DNA from: Neckera pumila
Taxonomy: Eukaryota > Streptophyta > Bryopsida > Hypnales > Neckeraceae
Assembly (NCBI GenBank): GCA_963969595.1
Contig: OZ018411.1
Coordinates: forward strand, 6,946,501 to 7,010,500
DNA: 64,000 bases
Direction of reading: 5' to 3'
Both the position numbers and the translations under genes were made by a program. Position 1 is the first letter of the stretch. Each line of letters opens with the position of its first letter. The notes below the pieces were generated by a model. The model was not told where the DNA came from. It saw nothing but the letters and a program-made list of their open reading frames with translations, and did no database searches. Shown here in pieces: positions 1 to 10,327 of the stretch.

Positions 1-461
1 TCGACCATATGTGATATCACATGACAGGCAATTGTTTCACAGGCTTTTGTATTATAAACTTTATGAGCCTGGTCGGATTGATTTTTACCGTCTATTGGTT
101 CTTCGAGGAAATGGAGGCAACTTCGTTTGGCTAGAATCTAGCTATCCGTGTAAATCAATTAACTCAAAATACTCCCACCTTAAATTCTCGCAAATGTTAC
201 AAGCTCCCTCGCCAACACCGCGAGGATCACCGAGAATGAGCAGCTCGCTCGGCGTTCTAACAAACTGATCTCGATTGTCCGCAGCAGTTACGGCAGCCTT
301 GCTCTTGCTTCGCCCTGAACTGAACTTCTAATCCAGTCAGATTACTTCAAGTTAATGAACACTAATCGCTATTTACTCGCAGTTGCTCCAAATAATGCAG
401 ATAGACGATTGCCATAAACGATTGCTCCCAATTTGTGAGAGACTCCATCCCGGAGTTTCAA
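1..461. other. Left edge, 3' flank of SMI1 copy A
   Basis: No gene or recognisable repeat is visible here. By analogy with copies B and C, this is probably the decayed 3' flank of the SMI1/KNR4 copy A unit, truncated by the window edge. Confidence 0.3.
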
Positions 462-1050
462 TTATGTCAAGCCCTCTTCTTTGGCAAGGAAGAGCTCTTC
501 GTCGTCGTCCCAAGCTAAGCTGCCGTCCTCCAAGCGGTTAGCGCAGTCCGTGAGCCAAGCCAAGAAGCTGGGCGCGTTCAACGGGCGGGTCCCCTCCTCA
601 TGGCACATTGGAATGATCTGCCCCACCGTCCCCTCCTTCTCGGGATCCATGTCAAGGCAGTCGGAGTCGCCACCGCCGTGGTGCGTGTTGGGGATCCAGC
701 CGGAGTGCCACCAGGTGTCCTTGATGCCAGCGTCTGGGTAGCATTCGTCGACGCGGTCCAAAAACGCGCCTTCATCCAGAAGCCCCTTCCAACAACTCCA
801 CTCGGAGACAATTTGCTGCGTGGACGACAAGGGACCCATTCCCACCAGAGGGAGGGACGACGCCTGGCCGTTGTGACGCTTCAGGGAGAATCGGAAATCG
901 TCCGGGAAGCGGATGCCCCCTACCGCTGACTCCAGCGCCACAATTTCTTCCTCTGTTGCTCCTGGGTTGAAAAACGGTTGCTCGATCTGGGGAAGCGTCT
1001 GTAAGTGCGCCTCGATCCTCGATCTCCCACTGGGTGGTGACGGCTTCCAT
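462..1050 (-). pseudogene. SMI1/KNR4-domain gene, copy A, frameshifted
   Basis: This is the third SMI1/KNR4 homologue of the array. It starts with ATG at 1050 (MEAVTTQW), as in copies B and C. The frame is lost after about 10 codons, and the rest of the domain is read in another frame down to TAA at 462. That second frame keeps the family signatures: RFPDDFRFSLKRHNGQ, a WWHSGWIP stretch, GGGDSDCLDMDP, TVGQII and SFLAWLTDCANRLEDG. The break coincides with a perfect 7-bp tandem duplication (CCTCGAT twice, 1010-1023). With one unit removed, the frame matches copies B and C apart from one missing codon. It differs from B and C more than they differ from each other, for example by NTHHGGG instead of ITHDGGG. 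It is most likely a pseudogene. Alternatives are a sequencing error, or translation from an internal start near 941, which would lose the N-terminal helix. Confidence 0.75.
1010..1023. repeat. 7-bp tandem duplication causing frameshift
   Basis: CCTCGAT is present twice, back to back, inside the 5' coding part of SMI1 copy A. Copies B and C have no such duplication at the matching position. It shifts the reading frame by one. Confidence 0.7.
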
Positions 1051-1509
1051 GAGTTCCATCGGTATCACTTGCAAGTGTTTGCGTTACAACGATAGAACAG
1101 CTGCAAGAGCGGACAGGGTGCACAAGAAGGGTCGGTTTCACAGAGTCCGTCGGTATCACTCAGTACCAACCTGAGTCAGTGGCAGACATGGTCATCCGAA
1201 TTTAGTATATCGGATTTATGCTCACCATGTACGGTAGCTTCGCAGTGAAGGCCACCGTAGAGGAGGTGGCGAACTTCACAGGTAGCTTCATAGTCACAGT
1301 GAAGGCCACCGTAGTGAAGGCTAACTTCCCAGGGAAGGGTTTGGGCAAGTCATAGTGAGCCTTGAAAAATGTCCTGAACGAGTCTACAAAAAATAATGTC
1401 TTTTTCAGCGAATATTACCAGGTCATGTGGCTTCGCTCTGAAGTAAGTTATGTGGAAATGAAACGCAAGTGCCCTTGACTTGCTCACGAGTACAAAATAA
1501 CTCATGAGA
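1051..1509. other. 5' flank of SMI1 copy A
   Basis: This is the upstream flank of copy A. It shares blocks with the upstream flank of copy B (11040-11210, for example the GACATGRTCATCCGAAT stretch) and with 12950-13310 (the GGCTAACTTCYCAGGGAAGG block followed by a TATGTGGAAATGAAA block). No coding region is recognised. Confidence 0.5.
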
Positions 1510-1766
1510 AAATGAGCCTTGAATTACAACGCTAGAACTGCCTGCTGCGGGAGCGAACTGGAACTGATTTCATGCCAATCGGGAAGTTCCTTGTGTATTG
1601 ATCAGTCCGAGATTGCAGGTGCAGAAAGGGCAAATGTCTACTGATTAGCGCACACTTGGCTGCCCAAACGAATGTTGACCACTGGCAAGAAGTTGTTGGT
1701 CAAACAGAAGGGAGTCTTTGTGTTGCCAATCTTTCTGGGGCTGAATATCTCCAGAGTTCAAGGAAT
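1510..1766 (+). repeat. Array flank repeat R1, copy 1
   Basis: A segment of about 255 bp recurs at 18955-19215 in the same orientation and at about 15555-15870 inverted. Diagnostic blocks are GATTAGCGCACACTTGGCTG, ATTGCAGGTGCAG and GGGGCTRAATATCTC. It marks the left side of a duplicated SMI1 unit. It is cut at its right end by the MITE starting at 1769. Its last part recurs at 5771-5800, where unit B resumes. Confidence 0.75.
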
Positions 1767-1768
1767 AA

Positions 1769-1978
1769 GGGCTTGTTTCCATGGGGGTCTGGAGGGGGTC
1801 CAGAACCGATCTCCAGACTCCAGCGCTGCAAAAGGCGCAAACAGCGCTGGAGGTTCTGGACATCCGCACCTCATTTTCTGGGTTGTTTGAGATGGGAAGA
1901 TTTCTGCAATTTTTTCCTCCCTTGCCCGTGGGCACCCTGGATGGGCCTCCAGATCCAGCCTCCCATGGAAACTGGTCC
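1769..1978. mobile_element. MITE, PIF/Harbinger-like, TSD TAA
   Basis: This 210-bp inverted-repeat element begins GGGCTTGTTTCCATGGG and ends CCCATGGAAACTGGTCC. It is flanked on both sides by TAA (1766-1768 and 1979-1981). The GGG/GGA-type termini and 3-bp TAA duplication fit the PIF/Harbinger superfamily. A second inner hairpin lies around GTCCAGAACC and GGTTCTGGAC. It interrupts repeat R1. It has no coding capacity, so it would need a transposase supplied in trans. Confidence 0.75.
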
Positions 1979-2155
1979 TAAGGTAGGAGGTCCGTAAATC
2001 ACTCATTTAAGAGCTGAAACTAAATTTTTTTGGAGGTGAAATGTCTTGAAATATTTTTTAGTAAATTTTCCTTGAAAGACAAGAGGATTTCAATTGGCAT
2101 TGCAGAGGAACCCAAGTCGTTTCATATTTTCTGGAGCTTTTTTGGGCCCATTGTG
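1979..2155 (+). mobile_element. Partial copy of TAAGGTA-type MITE
   Basis: From TAAGGTAGGAGGTCCG onward the sequence matches the left half of the complete element at 34752-35095. Shared blocks are CATTTAAGAGCTGAAA, AGACAAGAGGA and CCCAAGTCGTTTCATATTT. The right half is not recognisable, so this is a truncated or strongly diverged copy lying directly against the TAA-flanked MITE. Confidence 0.6.
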
Positions 2156-3307
2156 AGAGAATGTCAATTTCAGAGTGAAACACAAATCATTTTTAAAAGG
2201 GCTACACATGTCATTACTACATTTCTTGTAAAGTTTTTTACAAAAAAGTTGAAATGGGTGCATGAATCATTTATCTATTGAATGTAAAATTCTTGCAAGG
2301 ATACAAGTGTAGTCTTTTTTTAAACAAACCGCAAAATTTTTATTCACAAGTGTTTCCGAAATCCTTGTAGTCATAAACTTAGCTTGTAATTTTCTTCAAA
2401 ACTTCAAATTTGGGGGGTAGTGTGTGAACTACCGTATTGGTTCACTTTTTAAATTGTAGAAAACATAAACATTATGTATTAAATTCCAAGTCCGGAAGTG
2501 TTAGGACAACGGATTAAGCCATGATCACAATTTAGAGAGTCTTCCGTGAGATAGGAATAGGAACTTTAGGAATTTAGGTTGAAAATCTAGAAATGCAATT
2601 AGGAGAAAGTAAAGGGAAAAATCTAAGGAAAAAATGGGAAATTAAAACTAAAATGACTTTAAGCAAGATTTGGTAAAGTAAACAAATTAGGCAAATGGTA
2701 AAACATTTAGAAAACTAAAACAAAATCCTACAAGTTGGAATGAAACTAAAAGTAACTTAAAAACCACAAAAAAATAAATCTGAAAAAACACAAAACAAGT
2801 TAGTAAACTTAAAACTACTACTAGAATACTAAGATAGTGTTAGAAACACTAAAATAGGGTCAAAATCAAAAAATCGGAAAAAAAACAGTAATTTAGGGGG
2901 GTTTGCACTAAATTAGCCCAATTTTCACTAAAGTGACAGATTTCACTAAATTAGTGCGTTTTACAATAAATTAGCGATTTTATAGTAAATTAAAGTGGGA
3001 TGAATGTGATTAGAAAAATTAGTCATTAGAATGTTGGATACAGGCGAAATTAGGGTTCCAACCCCTTTCTCTTTCTCAACTTGTATGTGCATGTGTGTTT
3101 TGAGAGCTTGGTGGAGAAATGGCAATGAAAAATGGAGAAAAAGTGTTAGAAATATCATGGCAATGAATTAGGATAAAAAGTAGGACCAATTTGTCAATTA
3201 GATTCACTTGTTCTTGGGAGCAAAAAATGAGTGAAAAATGGGAGGTGAAGAGGGTCTGATGTGAAGGATGGAAGAAAGTTAGGGTTTTTTGAGATTCAAA
3301 GATGACT
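2156..3307. other. AT-rich intergenic stretch, no gene seen
   Basis: Only short spurious open frames and A-rich simple sequence are present. I recognise no protein domain or terminal repeat here. Confidence 0.5.
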
Positions 3308-3665
3308 TGCAACTTTGAAGAACAATCGCCAACAAAAATTTTGGCAAATGGAGCTGAAAATTGGTGGGAAGATGCGCCTTTAAGCTGGCTTTCCGAAAAG
3401 CCTAAAATCGACCCAATCGGAGCATGGACGAGGCGGTGGTGATTGTTTTCATGAAAGGAGGTCTTCTGCCGCGAGTTTTTAGAAGCTGCAACTTTGAAGA
3501 GCGATCGCCGACAAACAATTTGACAAATGGAGCTGAAAATTGGTGAGAAGATGCGTCTTCAAGTTGGCTTTCTGAAAAGACTAAAATTGACCCAATTGGA
3601 GCACGGACAAGGCGGTGGTGATTGTTTTTATGAAGGAAGGTTTGCTGCCCTAACGGCGGTCAATT
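3308..3665. repeat. Two-copy tandem repeat, unit about 179 bp
   Basis: TGCAACTTTGAAGARCRATC starts each copy (about 3308 and 3487). Both continue with CAAATGGAGCTGAAAATTGG and end in GGCGGTGGTGATTGTTTT. The copies differ at scattered single positions. There is no convincing reading frame. Confidence 0.75.
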
Positions 3666-5584
3666 AAACTCCATCTCTTGTTATTCCTTGTGATCTCTAT
3701 CAACTTGAATTGTAATGATGATTACAAAATATTTTGTTTTTGCAATGAATTGATTGAATTCCAATTGGGCACTATGGTTAGGGTTGAATGGTTGTATGAT
3801 TACTTGAGAGTGGAAGTTTAAATGCATAAGGGAATGGTTGTATGAGAGTTGAATGCTGAATTTTTAAGTTAGGTCTCATTTAGGGCCTATTGTGGTGTCC
3901 TAATGGTGATTTTAGAGTGATTTTTGATGTAGAACATTGTCCTTGGTTACAGGAGTCCATTGCTTGGAAGACAATATAGTTTAGGGGTCCCATACACTCC
4001 CCCTTGGCCAAACTCTAGGGGTGATTTTTTCTTCACGGAGGAAAAATCACTCACATAGTGCAACTAAGTTCCTGAACAATCCTAAAATCTTCAGAGCTTC
4101 TATAATCAAACATGCAAGAACGTAAATCCTAATCTCTTCAACAACCTCATGCTCAATTTCATCGTCTCCTTCTCCTTCTTTGTCCTGTTCTGATTCCTAA
4201 AATTGTATGTACATGAAAAAAAAAAAAGCATTCAGAAGTGCAGATAGAGAATTAGAAAGCATTAACAACAATAATAATGAAGACCACTACAAATTCAAAC
4301 CTAAGTTTCAAATATACTCTAATACTACTCCCTACTCAAAATTCGTGACCATAGCAATCAATTTGGAGATTTGCATTCATGCCAAATTCACACCCATTGC
4401 ACTGCAATCCAAACCATCAATATCTTCATAAATCAAGATATAAATTTTTGAACCCTAATTCTCCCAATTCACTTGCAAACACTACACACAATATTGCAAA
4501 TTGACTCAATGAATAGAAAGCTAAGAAATACTGAGAAACATAACATCCAATTAAAAAACAATCCCAAATTAGTCTAAAGCCACTCCTTTATAACATAGAC
4601 AACAAGGAAATCATGAGCACCATACCAAACACTCATCAACAGAAAACAATACACCTAATACAAATAAAAAGAAAATCCTTCACTTCTTCGCATATGCCAC
4701 TATTAAATTGTGAAACCCGATCACTTCCATGCACTACAGTACTGTAAAAACTGAAGGAGCCCTCAAACAATATAAAAGCAAAGTAAGAAATTCCAAAAAC
4801 AAGTAAGTGCAACAAATCTTTGACTCTTACCGTTCAAAGTTGCACCTCCAACGTCCACAGTTGTAGTGCACTGACCTCCATCTGGATCTCTTCTGTATGG
4901 AACTCAAGGCACCTGATCTTTGAAGCAGCCAATGCCAGACAATTGAATTCTTGAGGAAGCGAAAACTTCCCAATTGCTTGCTGAGCTCACCGAAATTCCT
5001 CGCAGCTGCACGTGAGATCATCGAAATCCTACCGCCGACCCTATCTTTCCATGCAATATTGAAAGTGAGACATGTTTCAAGCAATGGAATGTTTATGCCT
5101 ACTTCAAATGTTGCATCGGAATGCGTTCTCTCAAGCAGAAGATCAAAACTTTGAAGCGAAACATCAAGTTTTCATGCTTCTCGAATTCCACCCGAGGTTA
5201 GTATGCCGCAGATGCAATTGGAGCTCTACAGCCCTTATCTTTTTCCTTGCCTCTACCGCAATTCCACTGCTCCATCACCACGCTGCAGCTTCATTGCCAC
5301 ACCATAGGAACACAAATCCTCGTCAAAGGAGGAAGAATACAGGCGATGGAGCACCAAACCCTAACCAACCTCCATCAATCGAACGGCTGACAATTTAATT
5401 CACTCCCTCCAGATCCATGGCGCCAAGGAGGGGTTTTAATTTTTTTCTTATTAAGATCGACGACTCGCGTTTTTTCAACAAAGGAGGGGGCAAGTAATTG
5501 AAAGAATAGGAGCTGAATGCCTCTTTTCGGTATATTGTCCATAATGAGTTATAAAGTTTTGAAGTTGAAATGGCACAGGGCTCT
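3666..5584. other. Intergenic stretch, no gene seen
   Basis: AT-rich sequence with short open frames only. I recognise no domain, terminal repeat or RNA gene. Confidence 0.45.
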
Positions 5585-5674
5585 AAAATGGACCACCTCC
5601 TAAATATACATTGTCGAAGGCTATGAAAAAGCAACATGTACAAATAGTGTACATTTAAGGAGGTGGTCCATTTT
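5585..5674. repeat. Hairpin remnant of TAAGGTA-type MITE
   Basis: AAATGGACCACCTCCT pairs with AGGAGGTGGTCCATTT across a short loop containing GAAGGCTATGAAAAAG. The same loop text and the block GGCTCTAAAAT are found in the complete element at 34752-35095, so this is a relative of that family. Confidence 0.65.
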
Positions 5675-5871
5675 TTTATTTTTTATTTTTAATAAACGGA
5701 AAATACCATTGCAGTAAAAAGAAATCGATGGTCCATTTTAGAGTTGCTCGCTTTTAGAAGCTCCTATCTTAAATATCTCTAGATTTCAAGGACTATTGAA
5801 CTTTTATAACAATTTGTGGAAAGTTGTTATAATTGTTAGAAATTGTATTCTAACTTCCAAAGTACCACTAG

Positions 5872-6119
5872 GAAAAATTTCAGCCCTCAAAAGGGCCGCC
5901 AGTTTGTGATTTTGGGCACTCCGGGGTGCAATTACAGAAAAAAATAAAAATAAAAAAATAAAAAAAATAAAAAATTCCCAATTTGACGTGTCGCCAAAAG
6001 TGCTGATGTGGCACTATATATGCCATGTCAGGTTTCAACTTTTCAAAAAAAAGAAAAAAAAAAAAAAAAATCCCTAATTGCACTGCGAGTCACAACTGCT
6101 TTGAGGGCTAAAATTTTTT
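5872..6119. mobile_element. Hairpin MITE inserted in unit B
   Basis: The left end AAAAATTTCAGCCCTCAAAAG pairs with the right end CTTTGAGGGCTAAAATTTTT. An inner palindrome (GATGTGGCA with TGCCATGTC) and A/T-rich arms follow. The sequence is absent from the matching place of unit C, which runs from CTTCCAAATTAAC straight to TTTGCAAAGC. The target duplication could not be resolved. Confidence 0.65.
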
Positions 6120-6149
6120 GTAATGCAAAACTGTTATGCAAAGCACCTA

Positions 6150-7319
6150 TGCCACATTTAACTACTTTTAAACTATTTGATGAATTTTGGACTAAACATC
6201 CAGAGATCTCTACAATAGATAATACATTGGGAGATCTTCCAATGCTTATATAGATCTTTTAATGTTTTGTACTGATCTCCCAATATTTTGCATAGATCTC
6301 CCGATGTCTTAACCCCTAAAGGACCATTGTCCGTTCGGGGGACAAATGGGATTTTTGACAAGTACCTACGGACTGAATTTTTGTCGTAAATTTTTGAAAC
6401 TTTTTTTGAAGATAGAAAAACTGATAAGCTTTGTGGGAGTATAATTTTTTTTCTAATTGGTGCTCGGGAACAATAGTTATGCCCAAATAAGCCCAAAACA
6501 GGGGAGAGGAGGCAGCAAAAAAATTTTGCAAAAAATTTAGTTTTGTTTTTAAATTTTTCTTTCCTTATATATAATATTTTTTCCTATTTGGGAAGCTTTG
6601 ATTCTTTTCATTTAAATGATATTTGGATTTTTTATGAGAAAGTTATGGACAATCTTGTTTTCCGGGCAATTAGAGCATCTCCTTGAAACAAATAACTTGT
6701 AGGATTCATTTTGGAATGCATTTTTTGCAATTTTTTAAATAAAAAAGTTCCACATGGTTTAATTTTTCTTGCTCGAATAATCTCACCATTGGAATTAGTA
6801 CATTTTAATTCCATCTAAAAGATATTGATATTTTAGGTTTTCCTTCTATCTTGTAATATCTTCTACTTAACAATTTTTTTAAGAATGAAAATTAAGTTTT
6901 TTTGAATTTCTTTTTTTTCCTAGAGTCTCAGCTCAATTCCCCACTATAAAGATTTAAAGCTCAAAACTCTGTAGTGCAAAAAATTTAAGTTAAAAATGTT
7001 CAAAGTCAAAAAATCTAGTCCCGCAATGTGCTGAAAATCTTGTTTTCTTCACTTTAAACGCAGATATTTTGCAATCTGTACGGTCAAAAATTCTGAAATT
7101 TTTTCCACACATTGTTATACTAGTTAGGTATAAGATCTTATGGTTGGATGTGCAAAAAAAAATTTCAGATTTTTTGACTCTTTGCTCTAGATATGGCAGT
7201 TTTGAGAGTTTTTTGGCAAAAAAAGGCCTTGGTCCTTTAGGGGTTAATATTATTTTTTCTCTCAATGACCATTTTTAATTTTGGACTTTCAAAAGTCCAA
7301 AATGTAGTTAAATGTGGCA
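6150..7319. mobile_element. TA-flanked MITE containing a nested TTAA element
   Basis: Inverted termini TGCCACATTTAACTAC and GTAGTTAAATGTGGCA are flanked by TA on both sides (6148-6149 and 7320-7321). This suggests a Tc1/mariner-type target. Without the nested element (6313-7243) the host element is only about 235 bp. Unit C has the corresponding unoccupied region near 19302 (TGCAAAGCAATGGTTCATCT), although the exact junction bases differ between the units. Confidence 0.65.
6313..7243. mobile_element. TTAA-flanked inverted-repeat element, copy E1
   Basis: This 931-bp element begins CCCCTAAAGGACCATTG and ends CCTTGGTCCTTTAGGGG. TTAA lies directly outside each end (6309-6312 and 7244-7247). The bases outside TTAA show no other direct duplication, so TTAA is the target duplication, as in piggyBac. 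The subterminal part resembles copies E2 and E4, with blocks such as GACAAGTAC near the left end. No long open frame is present, so the copy is non-autonomous. Confidence 0.75.
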
Positions 7320-7344
7320 TACCGGTTCATCTGCACTTAACAAC

Positions 7345-9090
7345 GAAATTAGGGTTACCCCTCACTAATTTCCCAGCATTTGGTACTATATAAATATTTA
7401 CTGATACTGTACATACCCTAAAACAAAGGTTGATAAGCACAGTTTGGATCCTTCCTTTTTCTTAGCCTAATGTAAAATTGAGATTGTTTCCCTCAACCAA
7501 CATTCGTATCCTACGCAATCCTCCTCAAGCATACCAAATTTTCAGTTTCAAGAAACCAAAACTCTAATTTTAGTGCTTCTGAGAAAAAAAAATCATGATT
7601 TTACATGAAAATTAACAAAAAAACATTGGTGATGAATATTCTTAATTCAATTGTAGAGTTGTGTAGGAAATGTCCATATGCACATCTTTCCTTCAATAAG
7701 CATCTCCAAAAAAGTTTCACATTTCCTTCTATAGAGGTTTCAATGGGGGCACCAATAGTATCCAAATTTTTGAAAATTGATATCTCTTTATTGTAATTAA
7801 ATTTTTCTATTTGCCCCTCATATTGTAACTAGTTTCACACATTTGAGCATGATGGTACAATTAAACAAAACCTATTATAATAAAGAAATACCAATTTTCA
7901 ATTTGGACAATAATCTCGTCTCCATTGAAACCTCTATAGCGGTGATTGCAAGAAAGACATGTTCTATGTTGCATCACACAATGTACGCTGATTTGTTTTT
8001 TGGCTATAACTTTTGTCTTTTAGCTCCAAATGAATCAAGATTTATAGGAAAGGTACTCATGATTGTTATACACTTTTCATAATTTTTTCATAATTTCTAA
8101 AAATAGTTTATTATCCAAAAATAGACCCCGATTGAATGTCACACTTTGCAGTTTAGGGATTTTTAGTACTATGGAGTACCTCTTTTTAATGATTTTGAGC
8201 TGAAATTTGGATGAGATGGTCTTCTAGTAGACTTCTAGCTCTCTAGATAAGGGATTTAAAAAAAAGTTAATTTTGTGTAGTGTGGAAGTCTACAAAGTGA
8301 GCTTCTTTCTGCTTGCATTTTGAAACACATAAAACATTATTTTGGTGTTTTTTTTGGTGAATGACCATCTCCATAGAGCTGTTCGATTTTGTGTATTTAC
8401 TTATTTTACTATTTTTCCCTAATTAAAATATGAAGGTATGATATTTTTTTGTGACTTAGCACTTTTCAAGTTCTCCTATTTAGAGAATTTTCCTATGAAA
8501 TTCCTTCCCTAGAAGCCTTCGTCTTAAAGGTGTATACATTAGTTATATTTTTTGAATTTTTTAAAAGTTATTTTTTTAATTTTAAAGTACTCTCGAAAAA
8601 ATCAGCCAAACGCAAAGAAATCGAGAGGTGTTTCTTGCAATCACCCATAGAGGGAATTGTGAAATTTTTTGGAGATTCTTATTGAAGGAAAGATGTGCAT
8701 GTGGATGTTTCCTACACAGCTCTATAATTGAATTAAAAAAAGTTCAACATTAATGTTTTCTCTGAATTTTCATGTAAAATCATGATTTTTTTTTTAAATC
8801 ACCAAAAAGTAGAGTTTTGGATTTTAAAACTGAAAATTTGGTATGCTTGAGGGGGATATGAATGTTGATTGAGGGAAACAAAAAATTTCAATGTTATATC
8901 ACATCATGCCAAGAAAACTAAAAGGTCCAAATTATGCCCATCAACCTTTGCTATATAGTACAAGAATGCACTTTCAAATTAGGTGTTGTTGTCATGAACC
9001 TCCGTGTGCACAATTGGAAATATATGTTGATTTTGATGGCTTATAAAATAACTTTCTTAGGGTAAGAGTGTAAGACAACCTAATTTCACT
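7345..9090. mobile_element. Long inverted-repeat element in unit B
   Basis: Arms of over 300 bp face each other. About 7425-7735 pairs with 8642-8949, sharing CATGATTTTACATGAAAATT, CAAGCATACCAAATTTTCAG and CACATCTTTCCTTCAATAAG. The outer ends carry GAAATTAGG and CCTAATTTC. The central 900 bp have no recognised gene. Unit C lacks the whole block (GTGAAATTACAGTAGCTC runs through), so it is an insertion in unit B or a loss from C. Long terminal repeats suggest a Mutator-like or foldback element, but no target duplication was found. Confidence 0.6.
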
Positions 9091-9099
9091 ATTCTGTCA

Positions 9100-10327
9100 T
9101 TTCTGTGTAGCTCAACTAAATTTTGGCAGAGGAAATTGAAAAAGCGATGGCTGCTTGTGGGAGGAGGTAGCAGCGTCCTCGTCGGTCGTACCTGGCTCCT
9201 TGTGTTTACGCGAGCTCGCAAACCGACCTGAGAGCGAATGCAAGCCCAACTCCACCCACTTCACTCATACAAGGGGGTAGTATCTTCCAACATCGCAGAG
9301 CAGACTCTCCTGGGTCGTAATCGCAATGATAATCAAGGCTTTCCATCGTGACAAGTTAAGATTAGCAAAACACTGTCTGGTTAAGGTTGATAATGATAGT
9401 ACTCAGTATGCATACAAGAGAGAGCAGTAAGTTCTATAGAATTGTAATATACGGACTCCTGTGTAAACATTTCGAGATTTCAGAACAAGCAAGGGGTCCA
9501 AAGTTGAATGCAATTGAAACGATGTCATAAATGTCATGGGAACTTTTTCAAGAAATCCCATTGGCACTTGAAGAAAACTGTCCTACAGACAATCATTCAG
9601 AACAAGTTTACAGCATTCTCCAACCAGGAGAGCAATTCGCTTGATACCAAGAACCCAACACGCCCTTGGCAGATGGCATGTAACTTCTTTGCCAGAAGAT
9701 GAAACAAAAATGACACACTTCCACAAAGGAGAAATTCAAAATGCCTATCAATGGAGACATGCAAGAATTCCATAGCCAATGTCCAGTGATGATCGAATAG
9801 GACACACTGAGGTACAACAGGAATGAAACTTTCGAGAATTCCATCGTCACTGTTCAACAAGAATACATACAATGGGACACACGAGGAACTGGAATTCGGA
9901 CACAAAAGGACATTTGACCTTCTCCATGTTGGATTTCTTCCTTGCCATATCGAGTCCGGGGTGCTGTGTTTGGTAGAGCGAGGAGTTCTCAAGTCAGTAG
10001 ATCTGGCTATTCTTAGAGAGATCGACTTCACACACAAGGAAGGACTTGAGATTGGACGACCTTGCCTTCCAGAAATCCAATTCTTCACAAGCGAAGTATC
10101 CCATCAACAGTAATCGATGCTACCTCACGAGGGCGAAAGTCTGCGAATTTGCCTCTCCCGTAGTGACACCACATTCAACCAAGCTCGAGTTCGCCTAGTA
10201 ACCAGCTATTTTGAAGAATTCCATCGTGATCATCACTGAACATTGCTCATGATTAAAAAGTCTATTTAAAACTCCTGTTCACTGCCATTTTAGCTTTCTC
10301 CCGAGGCACTCGTGACACTCAACCTAG
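9100..10327. other. 3' flank of SMI1 copy B, shared with unit C
   Basis: This duplicated flank is also present at 19325-20179. Open frames occur on the minus strand in both copies (for example the shared SIDRHF and CHFCFIF-type translations), but there is no conserved start and no recognised domain. I take it as untranslated or intergenic sequence. Block 9213-9478 has no counterpart in C. Confidence 0.45.

Noticed and set aside
9597..10088. A 163-codon minus-strand frame as a gene
   Set aside because: It has no convincing domain, the start is doubtful and the unit C counterpart diverges in frame. It is better explained as duplicated 3' flank.
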